This document shows positions 7,837-14,950 of a stretch of DNA of 64,000 nt, piece by piece. The notes beneath the pieces are model-generated. The model did no database searches, was not told the origin of the DNA, and worked only from the letters and a program-made list of their open reading frames with translations. The position numbers were made by a program, and so were the translations under genes. Source of the stretch: a virus. The first letter of the stretch is position 1; each line of letters starts with the position of its first letter. Where the stretch lies: the IMG/VR virus record IMGVR_UViG_3300027816_004420, positions 1 to 64,000 of that record; one strand, given 5' to 3'.

Positions 7837-9972
7837 ATGTCAAATCCCGTTATAATTATTGGTCAACAAAGAATTGTAAAAAAAACTGAGAAAATTTCTT
7901 TTTCCAATCCTACTGACTCTGTCATAACAATAAATTATCAGAAGAGTTCGAATTTTCAGTGGGTTTACCAAGACGAAATACTACCTCAACAATCCAAAAG
8001 GATTTGGGCTGTTCCATCATCAATACAAATTCCAAATTACTTTTCTGAGAATTTAGTTAGTCAAGATGACGGAGATATATTAAACATGATACAGACATAT
8101 TCTTTGGGGGATGTTGTGAATGTCAACACCGAATCTTGTTATGTATATGAATACCCATATCCGTTTCCAGTCACTTTAAGAATTTCAAGTGAATATGCCT
8201 TACCACCCAACGTTAATATAGATTATAGAATTGCAACATACAATCCTCCTTACATCGACCCAACAGTGTTCAACGGTATTCCTTGGACAAATTTAGTAAC
8301 GAATTTTCAAGTTGGTGAGTGTCCCAATTATAACTTAGCAGGAACTGTTTATATCTCTTCTCCTTCTTTGGCTATCCAATATAGAGTGAGGGACTTATCT
8401 GACAATAGATTGAATTACTATTACATTATTTACCCTGAAACCTGTTTCGGACCTGGAGAGGACCCTTGTAACATCAATTCAATACCTAGAATTTGGGACT
8501 TATTATTTTCTGGTTGTTCTATAGATGGTATTTCGATTTATTTATTTGAACCATCCCAAATTCCCTTCGCTCAAGATGTTTGGATGGTATTGAAATCTCC
8601 TCCAGGAAACATAACCAACTGCACTACCCCAACTCCAACATCGACCGTTACACAAACACCAACCAACACTCAAACACCAACAAATACTTCTACACAAACT
8701 CCAACGCCAACTAACACTCAAACACCTACCAACACCTCTACCCCGACTCCAACGCCAACTAACACTCAAACACCTACCAACACTCAAACACCTACCAACA
8801 CTCAAACACCTACACAGACCCCTCCTGTTTACTATTATTCAGCTCTTCTATGTGGGGACCCATCTTTCTTGAGATATTTCCGTTCGTCGAATCCAAATTT
8901 AACCGACAGTTGTTCTGTAATTTACGGTTATTGTGATGAGGCACCTCATACTGAATGTGGGGGAGTTCCTCAATGTTTTGATAATGTAAGCCCTTCGGTT
9001 GTCGTGAATTCGAATGATGTTTTAGAATGTTTCGATAGTTGTGAGTGTTGTCAGGGACTTTGTCCAACACCATCCCCAACTCCTACAATAAACCCGACCT
9101 CAACACCAACACCGACCACGACACCATCTCTAACCCCTACATTGACCTCAACTCCTACATTAACTCCTACATCGACCTCGACCTCTACACCAACACCAAC
9201 AACCAGTCCGACAGTCACAGGCACACTTACTCCTACACCAACACAAACGAGACTTGCCGATTGTTATCAAAAAATTTATTTCGATGTAACATTAACTGAA
9301 ACTTTTTTCAGTTACACAGATTGTTGTAGTGGAGAAGTAAATATCCTGAGCGTTGAAGCTGGTGTTGATTCTTGGGGTGCACCCGAGGGTTGTATAGAAT
9401 ATGGTTCAGTAACTGTTATTTCAGGTGAGTTCAATAATTTGTATTATAATTCACCTTGTGCGTGTCCGACACCCACACCAACATTGACAGCCTCTAATAC
9501 TCCAACTCCAACAACTACTAACACACCAACATTGACCGCTTCTAATACTCCAACTCCAACAACTACTAGTACACCAACTAACTCACCAACAACTACCAAC
9601 TCACCTACACCAACGCTTACACAGACTCCGACGGCCTCTGTAACTCAAACTCCTACACCAACACAAACAGAACCAACAGTTACACAGTCTGTAACACCAT
9701 CTCAAACACCTACGCAATCATTTGTATTTTACCCTTATTCAGTTACCTCAGGACAAACTTTTGTATCGATAGATTGTAATCCTGTTGTTTTAACTCAGAC
9801 CTTATATGCCGCAGAATCAAGTTGGTATACAATTACCAAATTTTATTCAGATTCAAACCTAACAACACCATACAATGGTAATGACTTGTATTATACCAAC
9901 AACACTTTAGGTTCCTCCGATTGGTATAGAATCGCAACGAATGGTTCAATAACTGATAGCTACGGTTGTTAA
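7837..9972 (+). CDS. Modular surface protein with Thr/Pro-rich linkers
   Basis: 711 aa, start MSNPVIIIGQQ chosen because TATTTAT lies 6 nt upstream (an in-frame ATG at 7810 precedes the motif). An N-terminal beta-rich domain (1-260) is followed by three Thr/Pro linkers (about 262-330, 410-471, 544-627) separating Cys-containing modules: 331-409 with about ten Cys, 472-543 with several, and a C-terminal domain 628-711. No signal peptide. The beads-on-extended-linkers design suits a virion surface or fibre-associated protein that samples host surfaces or mucus; this is inference. Codon choice in the linkers is very repetitive (ACACCAAC-type), inviting slippage and length change. Confidence 0.7.
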   Translation: MSNPVIIIGQQRIVKKTEKISFSNPTDSVITINYQKSSNFQWVYQDEILPQQSKRIWAVPSSIQIPNYFSENLVSQDDGDILNMIQTYSLGDVVNVNTESCYVYEYPYPFPVTLRISSEYALPPNVNIDYRIATYNPPYIDPTVFNGIPWTNLVTNFQVGECPNYNLAGTVYISSPSLAIQYRVRDLSDNRLNYYYIIYPETCFGPGEDPCNINSIPRIWDLLFSGCSIDGISIYLFEPSQIPFAQDVWMVLKSPPGNITNCTTPTPTSTVTQTPTNTQTPTNTSTQTPTPTNTQTPTNTSTPTPTPTNTQTPTNTQTPTNTQTPTQTPPVYYYSALLCGDPSFLRYFRSSNPNLTDSCSVIYGYCDEAPHTECGGVPQCFDNVSPSVVVNSNDVLECFDSCECCQGLCPTPSPTPTINPTSTPTPTTTPSLTPTLTSTPTLTPTSTSTSTPTPTTSPTVTGTLTPTPTQTRLADCYQKIYFDVTLTETFFSYTDCCSGEVNILSVEAGVDSWGAPEGCIEYGSVTVISGEFNNLYYNSPCACPTPTPTLTASNTPTPTTTNTPTLTASNTPTPTTTSTPTNSPTTTNSPTPTLTQTPTASVTQTPTPTQTEPTVTQSVTPSQTPTQSFVFYPYSVTSGQTFVSIDCNPVVLTQTLYAAESSWYTITKFYSDSNLTTPYNGNDLYYTNNTLGSSDWYRIATNGSITDSYGC
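8620..8826 (+). repeat. Thr/Pro-coding tandem repeat 1
   Basis: Degenerate tandem of short units such as CAAACACCTACCAACACT encoding TPTNTQ-type peptides within the surface protein. Confidence 0.8.
9064..9249 (+). repeat. Thr/Pro-coding tandem repeat 2
   Basis: Second linker of the surface protein, Thr/Pro/Ser-rich (TPTLTSTPTLTPTS-type). Confidence 0.75.
9466..9717 (+). repeat. Thr/Pro-coding tandem repeat 3
   Basis: Third linker. It contains two near-identical copies of a block encoding TASNTPTPTTT separated by about 50 nt, suggesting recent duplication. Confidence 0.75.
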
Positions 9973-10010
9973 AAAAACAAAAAACCCCACCAGTAGAAAC
10001 TGACGGGGTT
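9971..10010 (-). terminator. Rho-independent terminator of the large noncoding RNA
   Basis: On the minus strand an 18-nt-scale hairpin: AACCCC (10005-10010), CAGT, loop TTCT, ACTG, GGGGTT (9983-9988), then TTTTTTGTTTTTTT (9971-9984). The T-run reaches the stop codon of the plus-strand surface protein. The plus strand lacks a T-run after the stem, so the terminator faces the noncoding region. Confidence 0.85.
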
Positions 10011-10976
10011 GGCAAAAAACTCTGAGAATACAAGTTTTGGTGAGAATCTTTGGAAGGATTATGATTTCCCTTCGTTTCCACTTCCTTTTGAGAAGTAATC
10101 CTCAGTCACGGTCAATTAGATTAACCAATCCTTAAGTTGTGTACCACTCTCTCGTTACTCATCACTCTTCGAGGTTGCCACCCCAATTAATCCTTGCGGG
10201 ATTAGAGAACTTTCAAGAAAATCCTGTCGGGCTTGGGACCCTTCAAGGCTAAGAACATCTCTTAACTATGTAGTGACCTGTCGCACACAACTGACGAGCA
10301 CTTTTCCTTGTTTAATTTTGAGTTTGTTAAACCTTAATTAACAAAGTTGGTTTACGGATGATGAAAGTAGCGGCCCGTCTGAAGCCATGCCATCTTTTGG
10401 ACGACACGATACTAAGCTACTCTCTGAAGTCTCCCGACCTCCATATTTTGAGTCAACTTCATAACTAACCTCTTGGTAGAGAGAAAGTTAAGGTTCCATC
10501 AGCACCACCTGTTATGAAACTTACCTTGTTCGGTGTTAAGCCAACTCTAATATTGAATCACGCAATTACTATGGTGGATGCCATAGTTTCTTACATTAAT
10601 CCTTCAGGTTATTCTTATTGGTGTTCCCACCTCAATCAAACGACCCGTATCGCTTGATTACCCAACCACGTTCCCTACAGTGTCACCCTCAGTACTAAAG
10701 GTCAGATAATATCCTGATTGCCTACTCGAGTTCCCTTTCGGAAACCGCAGACCTCCCAAACCAGGGAGTTCCACTTTATACTATTTTCATAGTTTATTTA
10801 ATGACCATAGGCGGCCAATATCTTGAACAGAATGTCTCAGAATAAACCCGAAGGTTTCATCATCAACTAACTGTGAAGATAATATCTTAATTCAAAGAAC
10901 TTTCAAATTTAAAGGGAAGAAGAATCTTGACGACCATCCGAAGTTGGAACACTTACAACTCCTCCCCTTCAATTGT
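9975..10976 (-). ncRNA. Large structured noncoding RNA, about 1 kb (candidate GOLLD/ROOL-like or new class)
   Basis: No frame of useful length exists on either strand for about 1 kb, and base composition is richer in G+C than the genes around it. The region has a perfect promoter (10981-11012) and a strong terminator (9971-10010), both on the minus strand. Read in that sense it forms stable hairpins with classic RNA loops: CCAAC-UUCG-GAUGG (10934-10947), AAACC-UUCG-GGUUU (10844-10857), GUUUCC-GAAA-GGGAAC (10730-10745), plus longer stems at 10634-10659, 10569-10586 and 10322-10346. A polypurine stretch near the 5' end can pair with a polypyrimidine stretch about 60 nt later. Large ornate phage RNAs such as GOLLD and ROOL are of similar size and often lie near tRNA genes, as here. 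I could not match a known consensus by eye; a new class is possible. Confidence 0.75.
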
Positions 10977-10980
10977 TTCA

Positions 10981-11012
10981 CAAAGTTAAGACACGTTTTT
11001 GGAACTGTCAAA
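10981..11012 (-). promoter_or_regulatory. Bacteroidota-type promoter of the large noncoding RNA
   Basis: Minus strand TTTG (11009-11012), exactly 20 nt, TAACTTTG (10981-10988). The predicted start is near 10976. Confidence 0.85.
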
Positions 11013-11118
11013 TCTTTTTGAAACTTTTTTTGACTTTTTCTGATTCGATTCTAATACCCCCCACTCTTAATGGGACAGGTTCAAATTCAGTCTTTGTCAA
11101 AGAACATACGACTCTCAT
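11008..11118 (-). CDS. Possible 36-residue protein
   Basis: A frame of 36 codons (MRVVCSLTKTEFEPVPLRVG..., basic C-terminus) begins 11 nt after the -7 box of the promoter at 11130-11161 and ends at the -33 box of the noncoding-RNA promoter. It could be a small regulator, a leader peptide or chance; the same transcript could instead be a second noncoding RNA (it contains the run GAGTGGGGGG). Confidence 0.3.
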   Translation of the reverse strand: MRVVCSLTKTEFEPVPLRVGGIRIESEKVKKSFKKI

Positions 11119-11129
11119 CGTGTGTTTTA

Positions 11130-11161
11130 CAAAGATAAGAAGGTTTTTTTAAACTCTCAAA
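11130..11161 (-). promoter_or_regulatory. Bacteroidota-type promoter
   Basis: Minus strand TTTG (11158-11161), exactly 20 nt, TATCTTTG (11130-11137). It lies between the tRNA-like element and the noncoding RNA. Confidence 0.8.
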
Positions 11162-11171
11162 TCTTTTTTTT

Positions 11172-11245
11172 GTTGCGTCGCCTTGGAATCGAACCAAGCT
11201 AAGTGGGCTTATGAGACCCATGGAACACCTTGCCCCCCGCCCGCA
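11172..11245 (-). tRNA. tRNA-Met(CAU)-like element, acceptor stem defective
   Basis: Minus strand. A good anticodon arm TGGGT-CTCATAA-GCCCA (anticodon CAU), a 5-nt variable loop and a perfect T arm CTTGG-TTCGATT-CCAAG are present with correct spacing. A weak D arm (GGGG...TTCC) can be drawn. The acceptor does not close normally: the 3' side GCGACGC pairs with the 5' side for only the outer three pairs (five counting flanking TT/AA), then mismatches; no CCA is encoded. It may be a decayed tRNA, a tRNA mimic or part of the neighbouring RNA. Transcribed from the promoter at 11367-11398. Confidence 0.5.
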
Positions 11246-11336
11246 ATATAATGATTAACTCCTACTTACCCCTCGGTCACCTATCCACGTCATGCGCTGG
11301 TTGAACCAGCAGGAGTCATCATTTCAATATTTTTAA
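11243..11336 (-). other. Long imperfect inverted repeat next to the tRNA-like element
   Basis: Nested complementary segments enclose about 60 nt: AATAT/ATATT, ATGAT/ATCAT and ACTCCT/AGGAGT, with an inner hairpin GCTGG-TTCA-ACCAGC. It fits an extended RNA structure at the 5' end of the transcript carrying the tRNA-like element. It does not fold as a canonical tRNA (four-base loop where the T or D loop should be). Confidence 0.5.
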
Positions 11337-11366
11337 GAACTATGTTGTTTTGAAAAAGAAGTCCCA

Positions 11367-11398
11367 CAAATATACGGAGATTTTCTCAAATAACCAAA
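11367..11398 (-). promoter_or_regulatory. Bacteroidota-type promoter inside an inverted repeat
   Basis: Minus strand TTTG (11395-11398), exactly 20 nt, TATATTTG (11367-11374). The whole promoter is bracketed by GTCCCAC (11361-11367) and GTGGGAC (11402-11408), with an inner GAGA-TTT-TCTC (11378-11388), so a dimeric repressor or a cruciform could act on it. It precedes the tRNA-like element. Confidence 0.75.
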
Positions 11399-11429
11399 TT
11401 CGTGGGACTATTATTTCGAGATTACTCTT

Positions 11430-11471
11430 TTATTCATCTCGAGTGTTTGGGGTGTTCGTCCTCTCGGACAT
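11430..11471 (-). other. Possible 13-residue micro-ORF and GNRA hairpin
   Basis: TATTTAT (11478-11484) lies exactly 6 nt before an ATG that opens MSERTNTPNTRDE followed by stop. The start region also folds as GTCC-GAGA-GGAC, a GNRA tetraloop hairpin. The combination may mark a transcript start rather than a peptide. The 11339-11528 stretch has no other gene. Confidence 0.2.
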
Positions 11472-11528
11472 GAACATATAAATATTCCGAAAAGTTCAAA
11501 AAGTAACCCTAAGAAAAAATATTTTTTT

Positions 11529-11633
11529 TTAGTGGTCCAAATCGTCAACCATTCTTCTGAGTTGTCTCATCATATCGAACCATCCTATGATTCCTATAAC
11601 GATGACAAACATAATTAAACCTAATACAATCAT
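11529..11633 (-). CDS. 34-residue single-pass membrane protein
   Basis: MIVLGLIMFVIVIGIIGWFD forms one membrane helix, followed by a short charged tail (MMRQLRRMVDDLDH). Its ATG overlaps the stop of the Nudix gene in an ATGA (11630-11633), the usual coupling in this genome, which is the main support for its being real. Function unknown; small phage membrane proteins often affect lysis or superinfection, but nothing here shows that. Confidence 0.6.
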   Translation of the reverse strand: MIVLGLIMFVIVIGIIGWFDMMRQLRRMVDDLDH

Positions 11634-12049
11634 TGTAAAATAATTTCAGCTAATTTATACATATAGTCACCTGTGTTTTCAGCACGGATTTCATCGAAAC
11701 TGAAATACTTCCAATCAGTATGTTCTTCTCCGTCAATGGCTTTCTCGAAATCTGGTTCAATACATTCTTCAACAATTAACAAATACACATACATCAACCC
11801 TTTAACTTTTTTACCGTCACGAGTGTGTCTTGGAATGAGTCCAATAAAAGTAATTTCTTGGTCATCGATACTAACCGCTGTTTCTTCGAAAAATTCGCGT
11901 TTGGCACCTTCTTGTGTTGTTTCATTTTCTTCGAGTTTTCCACCTGGAATCGACCACATACCTGGGAAAGAACCGAGATTGTTTCTTTTACATAGTAAAA
12001 CTTTATCCTTACATTTTACCATAATTCCTACATAGCTTTGTTGTTTCAT
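11630..12049 (-). CDS. Nudix hydrolase
   Basis: 139 aa. The Nudix box is clear: GGKLEENETTQEGAKREFFE followed by ETAV, matching GX5EX7REUXEE with Ala in place of the usual last Gly. Nudix enzymes hydrolyse nucleoside diphosphates linked to another group; in phages they may clean up oxidised nucleotides, dNTPs, or capped or NAD-linked RNA. The N-terminal MKQQSYVGIMVKCKDKVLLC is typical of MutT-like members. Divergent from the DUF192 gene at 12064, with 14 nt between start codons; coupled to the 34-residue membrane protein. Confidence 0.85.
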   Translation of the reverse strand: MKQQSYVGIMVKCKDKVLLCKRNNLGSFPGMWSIPGGKLEENETTQEGAKREFFEETAVSIDDQEITFIGLIPRHTRDGKKVKGLMYVYLLIVEECIEPDFEKAIDGEEHTDWKYFSFDEIRAENTGDYMYKLAEIILQ

Positions 12050-12051
12050 TG

Positions 12052-12058
12052 TATTTAT
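12052..12058 (+). promoter_or_regulatory. TATTTAT upstream motif
   Basis: TATTTAT ending 5 nt before the ATG at 12064. It lies between two divergent genes only 14 nt apart. Confidence 0.5.
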
Positions 12059-12063
12059 TAAAT

Positions 12064-12411
12064 ATGATTGTTGAAATTAATGAAAATTATTTTAATGTTA
12101 AAACATTGGTTGACCCAAAATCCCAAGCTATTGGGATGATGAGAAGAAAATTCGATGATTCATTCAATGGTTTATTATTTTTAATGGGTGGTAAAAAACA
12201 ATGTTTTTGGATGAAAAATTGTATCATCCCACTTGATATAATAATGATAAAAAATAATGTTATTGTCAATATACATCACGACTGTCCTCCTTGTTTAGAG
12301 GAACCTTGTCCGAGTTATTGTGGAAATGGAAATATCGTATTAGAACTCGAGGGTGGGACCTGTGAAATGTTAGGGATTGAAGCTGGAGATACGGTAGAAT
12401 ATATCTTCTAA
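12064..12411 (+). CDS. DUF192 family protein
   Basis: 115 aa, start MIVEINENYF at 12064 chosen over the in-frame ATG at 12049 because TATTTAT sits between them. DUF192 hallmarks are present: GMMRRKF, GLLFLM, CFWMKNCIIPLDIIMI and the C-terminal VLELEGG...IEAGD. Cellular members are small, often secreted proteins of unknown role; here no signal peptide is seen and a Cys/Pro cluster (CPPCLEEPCPSYC) is inserted. Convergent with and slightly overlapping the DHH gene. Confidence 0.85.
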   Translation: MIVEINENYFNVKTLVDPKSQAIGMMRRKFDDSFNGLLFLMGGKKQCFWMKNCIIPLDIIMIKNNVIVNIHHDCPPCLEEPCPSYCGNGNIVLELEGGTCEMLGIEAGDTVEYIF

Positions 12412-14564
12412 ACTGTGAAATCTCTCACAAAAAATTTACTTGACCTCATTCTCAAAAATATTGTTTTTGGTTTCTCAGGCACTGTTCCAAAAAATGGTAT
12501 TGTGGTTGAACCTATACTAATATCTGAAATACCACCTGCTTTAGCAACATCTACTGCAAAGGTTGCACAATTCGAATCACCACCCTCTGTCAAATCTATG
12601 AATGAGTAACTTCTTGGTTTACTAGCCTCGTTCACAGAGTCTGTGAAATTAGGTAATCTCATAACATTTGTCCACATTGTTAGATTTGGACCGTCTTTGA
12701 AAGTTTTGGCTTTACAAGTTCTTGCAACATCACCAGCATTTGTGAAGTTTCCTTGTGAATCTATAGTCGCAATTTTCCCCATTTCAGTTTTCAAAACCTT
12801 TCCGTTTCCATCGTTATCGTAAGGTCCAAACTCATATAATTTTACAATACCTGTATGGTCAACTAAAATACAACCTCCATGTCCAGTGGCATATATTTTG
12901 ATTTCTCTCTTTCCAACTTGTTCATTCAAACCTAAATAATCCTCTACCCACTCCAATGCTCTTCCGTGGAATGCTAATATGCGAGCAATCCAAGAATCTG
13001 TCATTGAAGGTCTATATTTCGGAAAAACAAAGAACATAAAAAAACCTGATTGATTTTTGTCTATGGGTTGAAGTGACTTAAAAACAAAATCATCCTTCTG
13101 TCTTGCAATTGATAAACTTGGTACTCTAATGTCCCCCGAAGAGGGATTGTACTGTTCCTCCAATTTTGACTCAGATTGAGAAATTTTTTCCTTTAACTTT
13201 CTGAAGAAATCTGAAGCCAACATTTTTGTAAATTTTACATATGGTGCATCTTCTCTTTCAGGGTCATATCTATATTGACCTTCGGGTGGTCTTTTGGACC
13301 TACCAAGATAGTTCAATCCACTTATATTCGTGATACACTTGTGACCTCCAGAGTTTGCGTTGATTAATTCCCAAGCACTTACATTAATATTATCTAAGAT
13401 ACTTTTTTCTTCATCTGTTAATGATGTAAATGGTTTTGACATCATTTCTTTAAGTCTATTCAAAGCCTCTTCTCCTCTTTCTTGTTCTGCAAATTTTTCA
13501 CCATAAACCGCATTAAAATCCTCGAATGTAAACCCAACACTTTCAGGGTTAACACCTGTTTCACTAATCCATTTTATCGTTGATAACGGGACTTTTCTTT
13601 CCTTGAGTTGAGCTTCATACTTTGCAATGACCTCTTTAGCAATCTCTCCGAGATTAACACCTTTGAGCTTCCTTTCCTTTTTAAAAGGATTGCATGATAC
13701 TTGAAGTAATCCCATCGGCCATGCCATGATGAGAAAGTCTGCTTCAGGGTTATTTCTAAATGGGGTATACCTGTCATAAGAGCCAGGCTTAACCATACTA
13801 CCTCCACCATATTGGTAAATGATATTATCTTCAACATGGGGAAATCCTTTCATTTGTTTTGCATAATCTTGTGCGTGTTTTTGTAGTTCTTCTGGTTTTG
13901 GTGCATTTGTATCTTTCATCCATGTTTTGATGTTACTAAGTATATTCATCAAAGATGGTTCTGAATTCATTACAAGTCGCTCCAAAAATCCTTTCTTGTT
14001 TTTGAATGCTAAAATGAGTTTGTTTATAACGAAACCCAATAACATTTTGTTTCTTTGTAACGGCTTTTCTTTATCTAATCTAAAAAGATAATTGACTACC
14101 TCCTCGGGACTTATATCTTGTCTAGCGAAATCTGCGGAGTCAACAGTGTTAATCAATAAAACGTCAGATGAGGGAAATAAATCTTTGGGTGAAATTATTT
14201 GTGAGATTGTTTCCACGTTTGAACGTGCTTGTCTAAATGATTTCGAAGCACCTTTTTCCGCACCTATTTGTTTGTCATGATGGTCCGTGTGGATAACGAA
14301 CATTGGTTTACCATGAGCAAAGTCAACCAAAACAGGCATGGTATCACCCTTAGCGTCATTCTTCTTAACCGCAAATTCTTTTTCCCCATATTGTATTACG
14401 TGAACATCTACCACATCAATACCATTGTTCTCAAGGTATTTTTTCATCGCAATAGCAGTAGTTACACCATCTAAATCTTGGTGGAAATATATTTCAGCCT
14501 TCGGGTATCTTTTTCTTAATGCGGAAATATCTCTTAAACCTGTCTCAGTTATTAGGTTCTTCAT
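12408..14564 (-). CDS. DHH phosphoesterase fused to a Cys/His hydrolase-like domain
   Basis: 718 aa. The N-terminal half has DHH-family motifs: QDLDG (29-33), HTDHHDK (92-98), NTVDSADF (139-146) and a DHHA1-like NSGGHK (404-409). DHH proteins with these motifs are Mn-dependent phosphoesterases such as RecJ exonucleases and nanoRNases. The C-terminal part (about 460-718) is different: GHGGCILVD (561-569) and SNCATFAVDVAKAGG (about 664-678) look like the His and Cys motifs of papain-like or NlpC/P60-like folds. A nuclease joined to a peptidase or amidase-like domain is unusual. The assignment of the second domain is tentative. Confidence 0.65.
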   Translation of the reverse strand: MKNLITETGLRDISALRKRYPKAEIYFHQDLDGVTTAIAMKKYLENNGIDVVDVHVIQYGEKEFAVKKNDAKGDTMPVLVDFAHGKPMFVIHTDHHDKQIGAEKGASKSFRQARSNVETISQIISPKDLFPSSDVLLINTVDSADFARQDISPEEVVNYLFRLDKEKPLQRNKMLLGFVINKLILAFKNKKGFLERLVMNSEPSLMNILSNIKTWMKDTNAPKPEELQKHAQDYAKQMKGFPHVEDNIIYQYGGGSMVKPGSYDRYTPFRNNPEADFLIMAWPMGLLQVSCNPFKKERKLKGVNLGEIAKEVIAKYEAQLKERKVPLSTIKWISETGVNPESVGFTFEDFNAVYGEKFAEQERGEEALNRLKEMMSKPFTSLTDEEKSILDNINVSAWELINANSGGHKCITNISGLNYLGRSKRPPEGQYRYDPEREDAPYVKFTKMLASDFFRKLKEKISQSESKLEEQYNPSSGDIRVPSLSIARQKDDFVFKSLQPIDKNQSGFFMFFVFPKYRPSMTDSWIARILAFHGRALEWVEDYLGLNEQVGKREIKIYATGHGGCILVDHTGIVKLYEFGPYDNDGNGKVLKTEMGKIATIDSQGNFTNAGDVARTCKAKTFKDGPNLTMWTNVMRLPNFTDSVNEASKPRSYSFIDLTEGGDSNCATFAVDVAKAGGISDISIGSTTIPFFGTVPEKPKTIFLRMRSSKFFVRDFTV

Positions 14565-14935
14565 TAATATTTCAGAGTCAACAAGTATTTCGATTTATTA
14601 ATCAAACCTAACATTTCATCTCTTAGATTCAATAAATCTGTATCATATCTCGAGTCCAATTGGTCAGAGATTCCAACTAAAAATTCTGTGATTCCGTCCA
14701 TGAAATTCTGAATACTTAACTTACTGATGTCTTGAAACATCAATCCAAACTCAGGTTCAAATTCAGGTCTACCATACTTTCCCATCATGGTTTCAGTGAA
14801 CTCATCAATGAGACCATCTAATCCCTCATAAATTGCACCGTAGGTTTTATGTTTTGCATCACCAAACGTCTGCCAGTGTAAAAATCTCCATTGAATTTGG
14901 ATTTGGACTAATTTTTTTATCAATTCTTCTTTCAT
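14564..14935 (-). CDS. DUF5856 (ferritin-like) phage protein
   Basis: 123 aa, all-helical, with QWRFLHWQTFGDAKHKTYG, a DEFTE pair and a C-terminal LRDEMLGLINKSKYLLTL. I recognise this as the DUF5856 type common in large phages, distantly Dps/ferritin-like (HW and DE motifs in helices). Whether it stores iron is not known. The stop overlaps the DHH start by one base, so the two are probably co-translated. Confidence 0.7.
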   Translation of the reverse strand: MKEELIKKLVQIQIQWRFLHWQTFGDAKHKTYGAIYEGLDGLIDEFTETMMGKYGRPEFEPEFGLMFQDISKLSIQNFMDGITEFLVGISDQLDSRYDTDLLNLRDEMLGLINKSKYLLTLKY

Positions 14936-14950
14936 ATAATTTAAATATTA

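Noticed and set aside
8542-9079. Minus-strand frames opposite the Thr/Pro linkers
   Set aside because: Low-complexity antisense shadows of the plus-strand repeats, without start context or promoter.
9975-10976. rRNA, tmRNA or group I/II intron
   Set aside because: No conserved rRNA segment, no tag-coding frame with matching tRNA-like ends, and no recognisable intron core or domain V; no split gene flanks it.
11256-11319. Second tRNA
   Set aside because: A seven-pair acceptor-like stem exists, but the inner arm has a four-base loop and no anticodon arm can be drawn.
11455-11480. Possible hammerhead ribozyme (GTCC-GAGA-GGAC followed by GAAC)
   Set aside because: The stem II-like hairpin is present but the conserved CUGANGA and GAAA core are missing.
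12415-12609. Plus-strand frames within the DHH gene and other large minus-strand genes
   Set aside because: Antisense shadows inside genes with clear domain support on the other strand.
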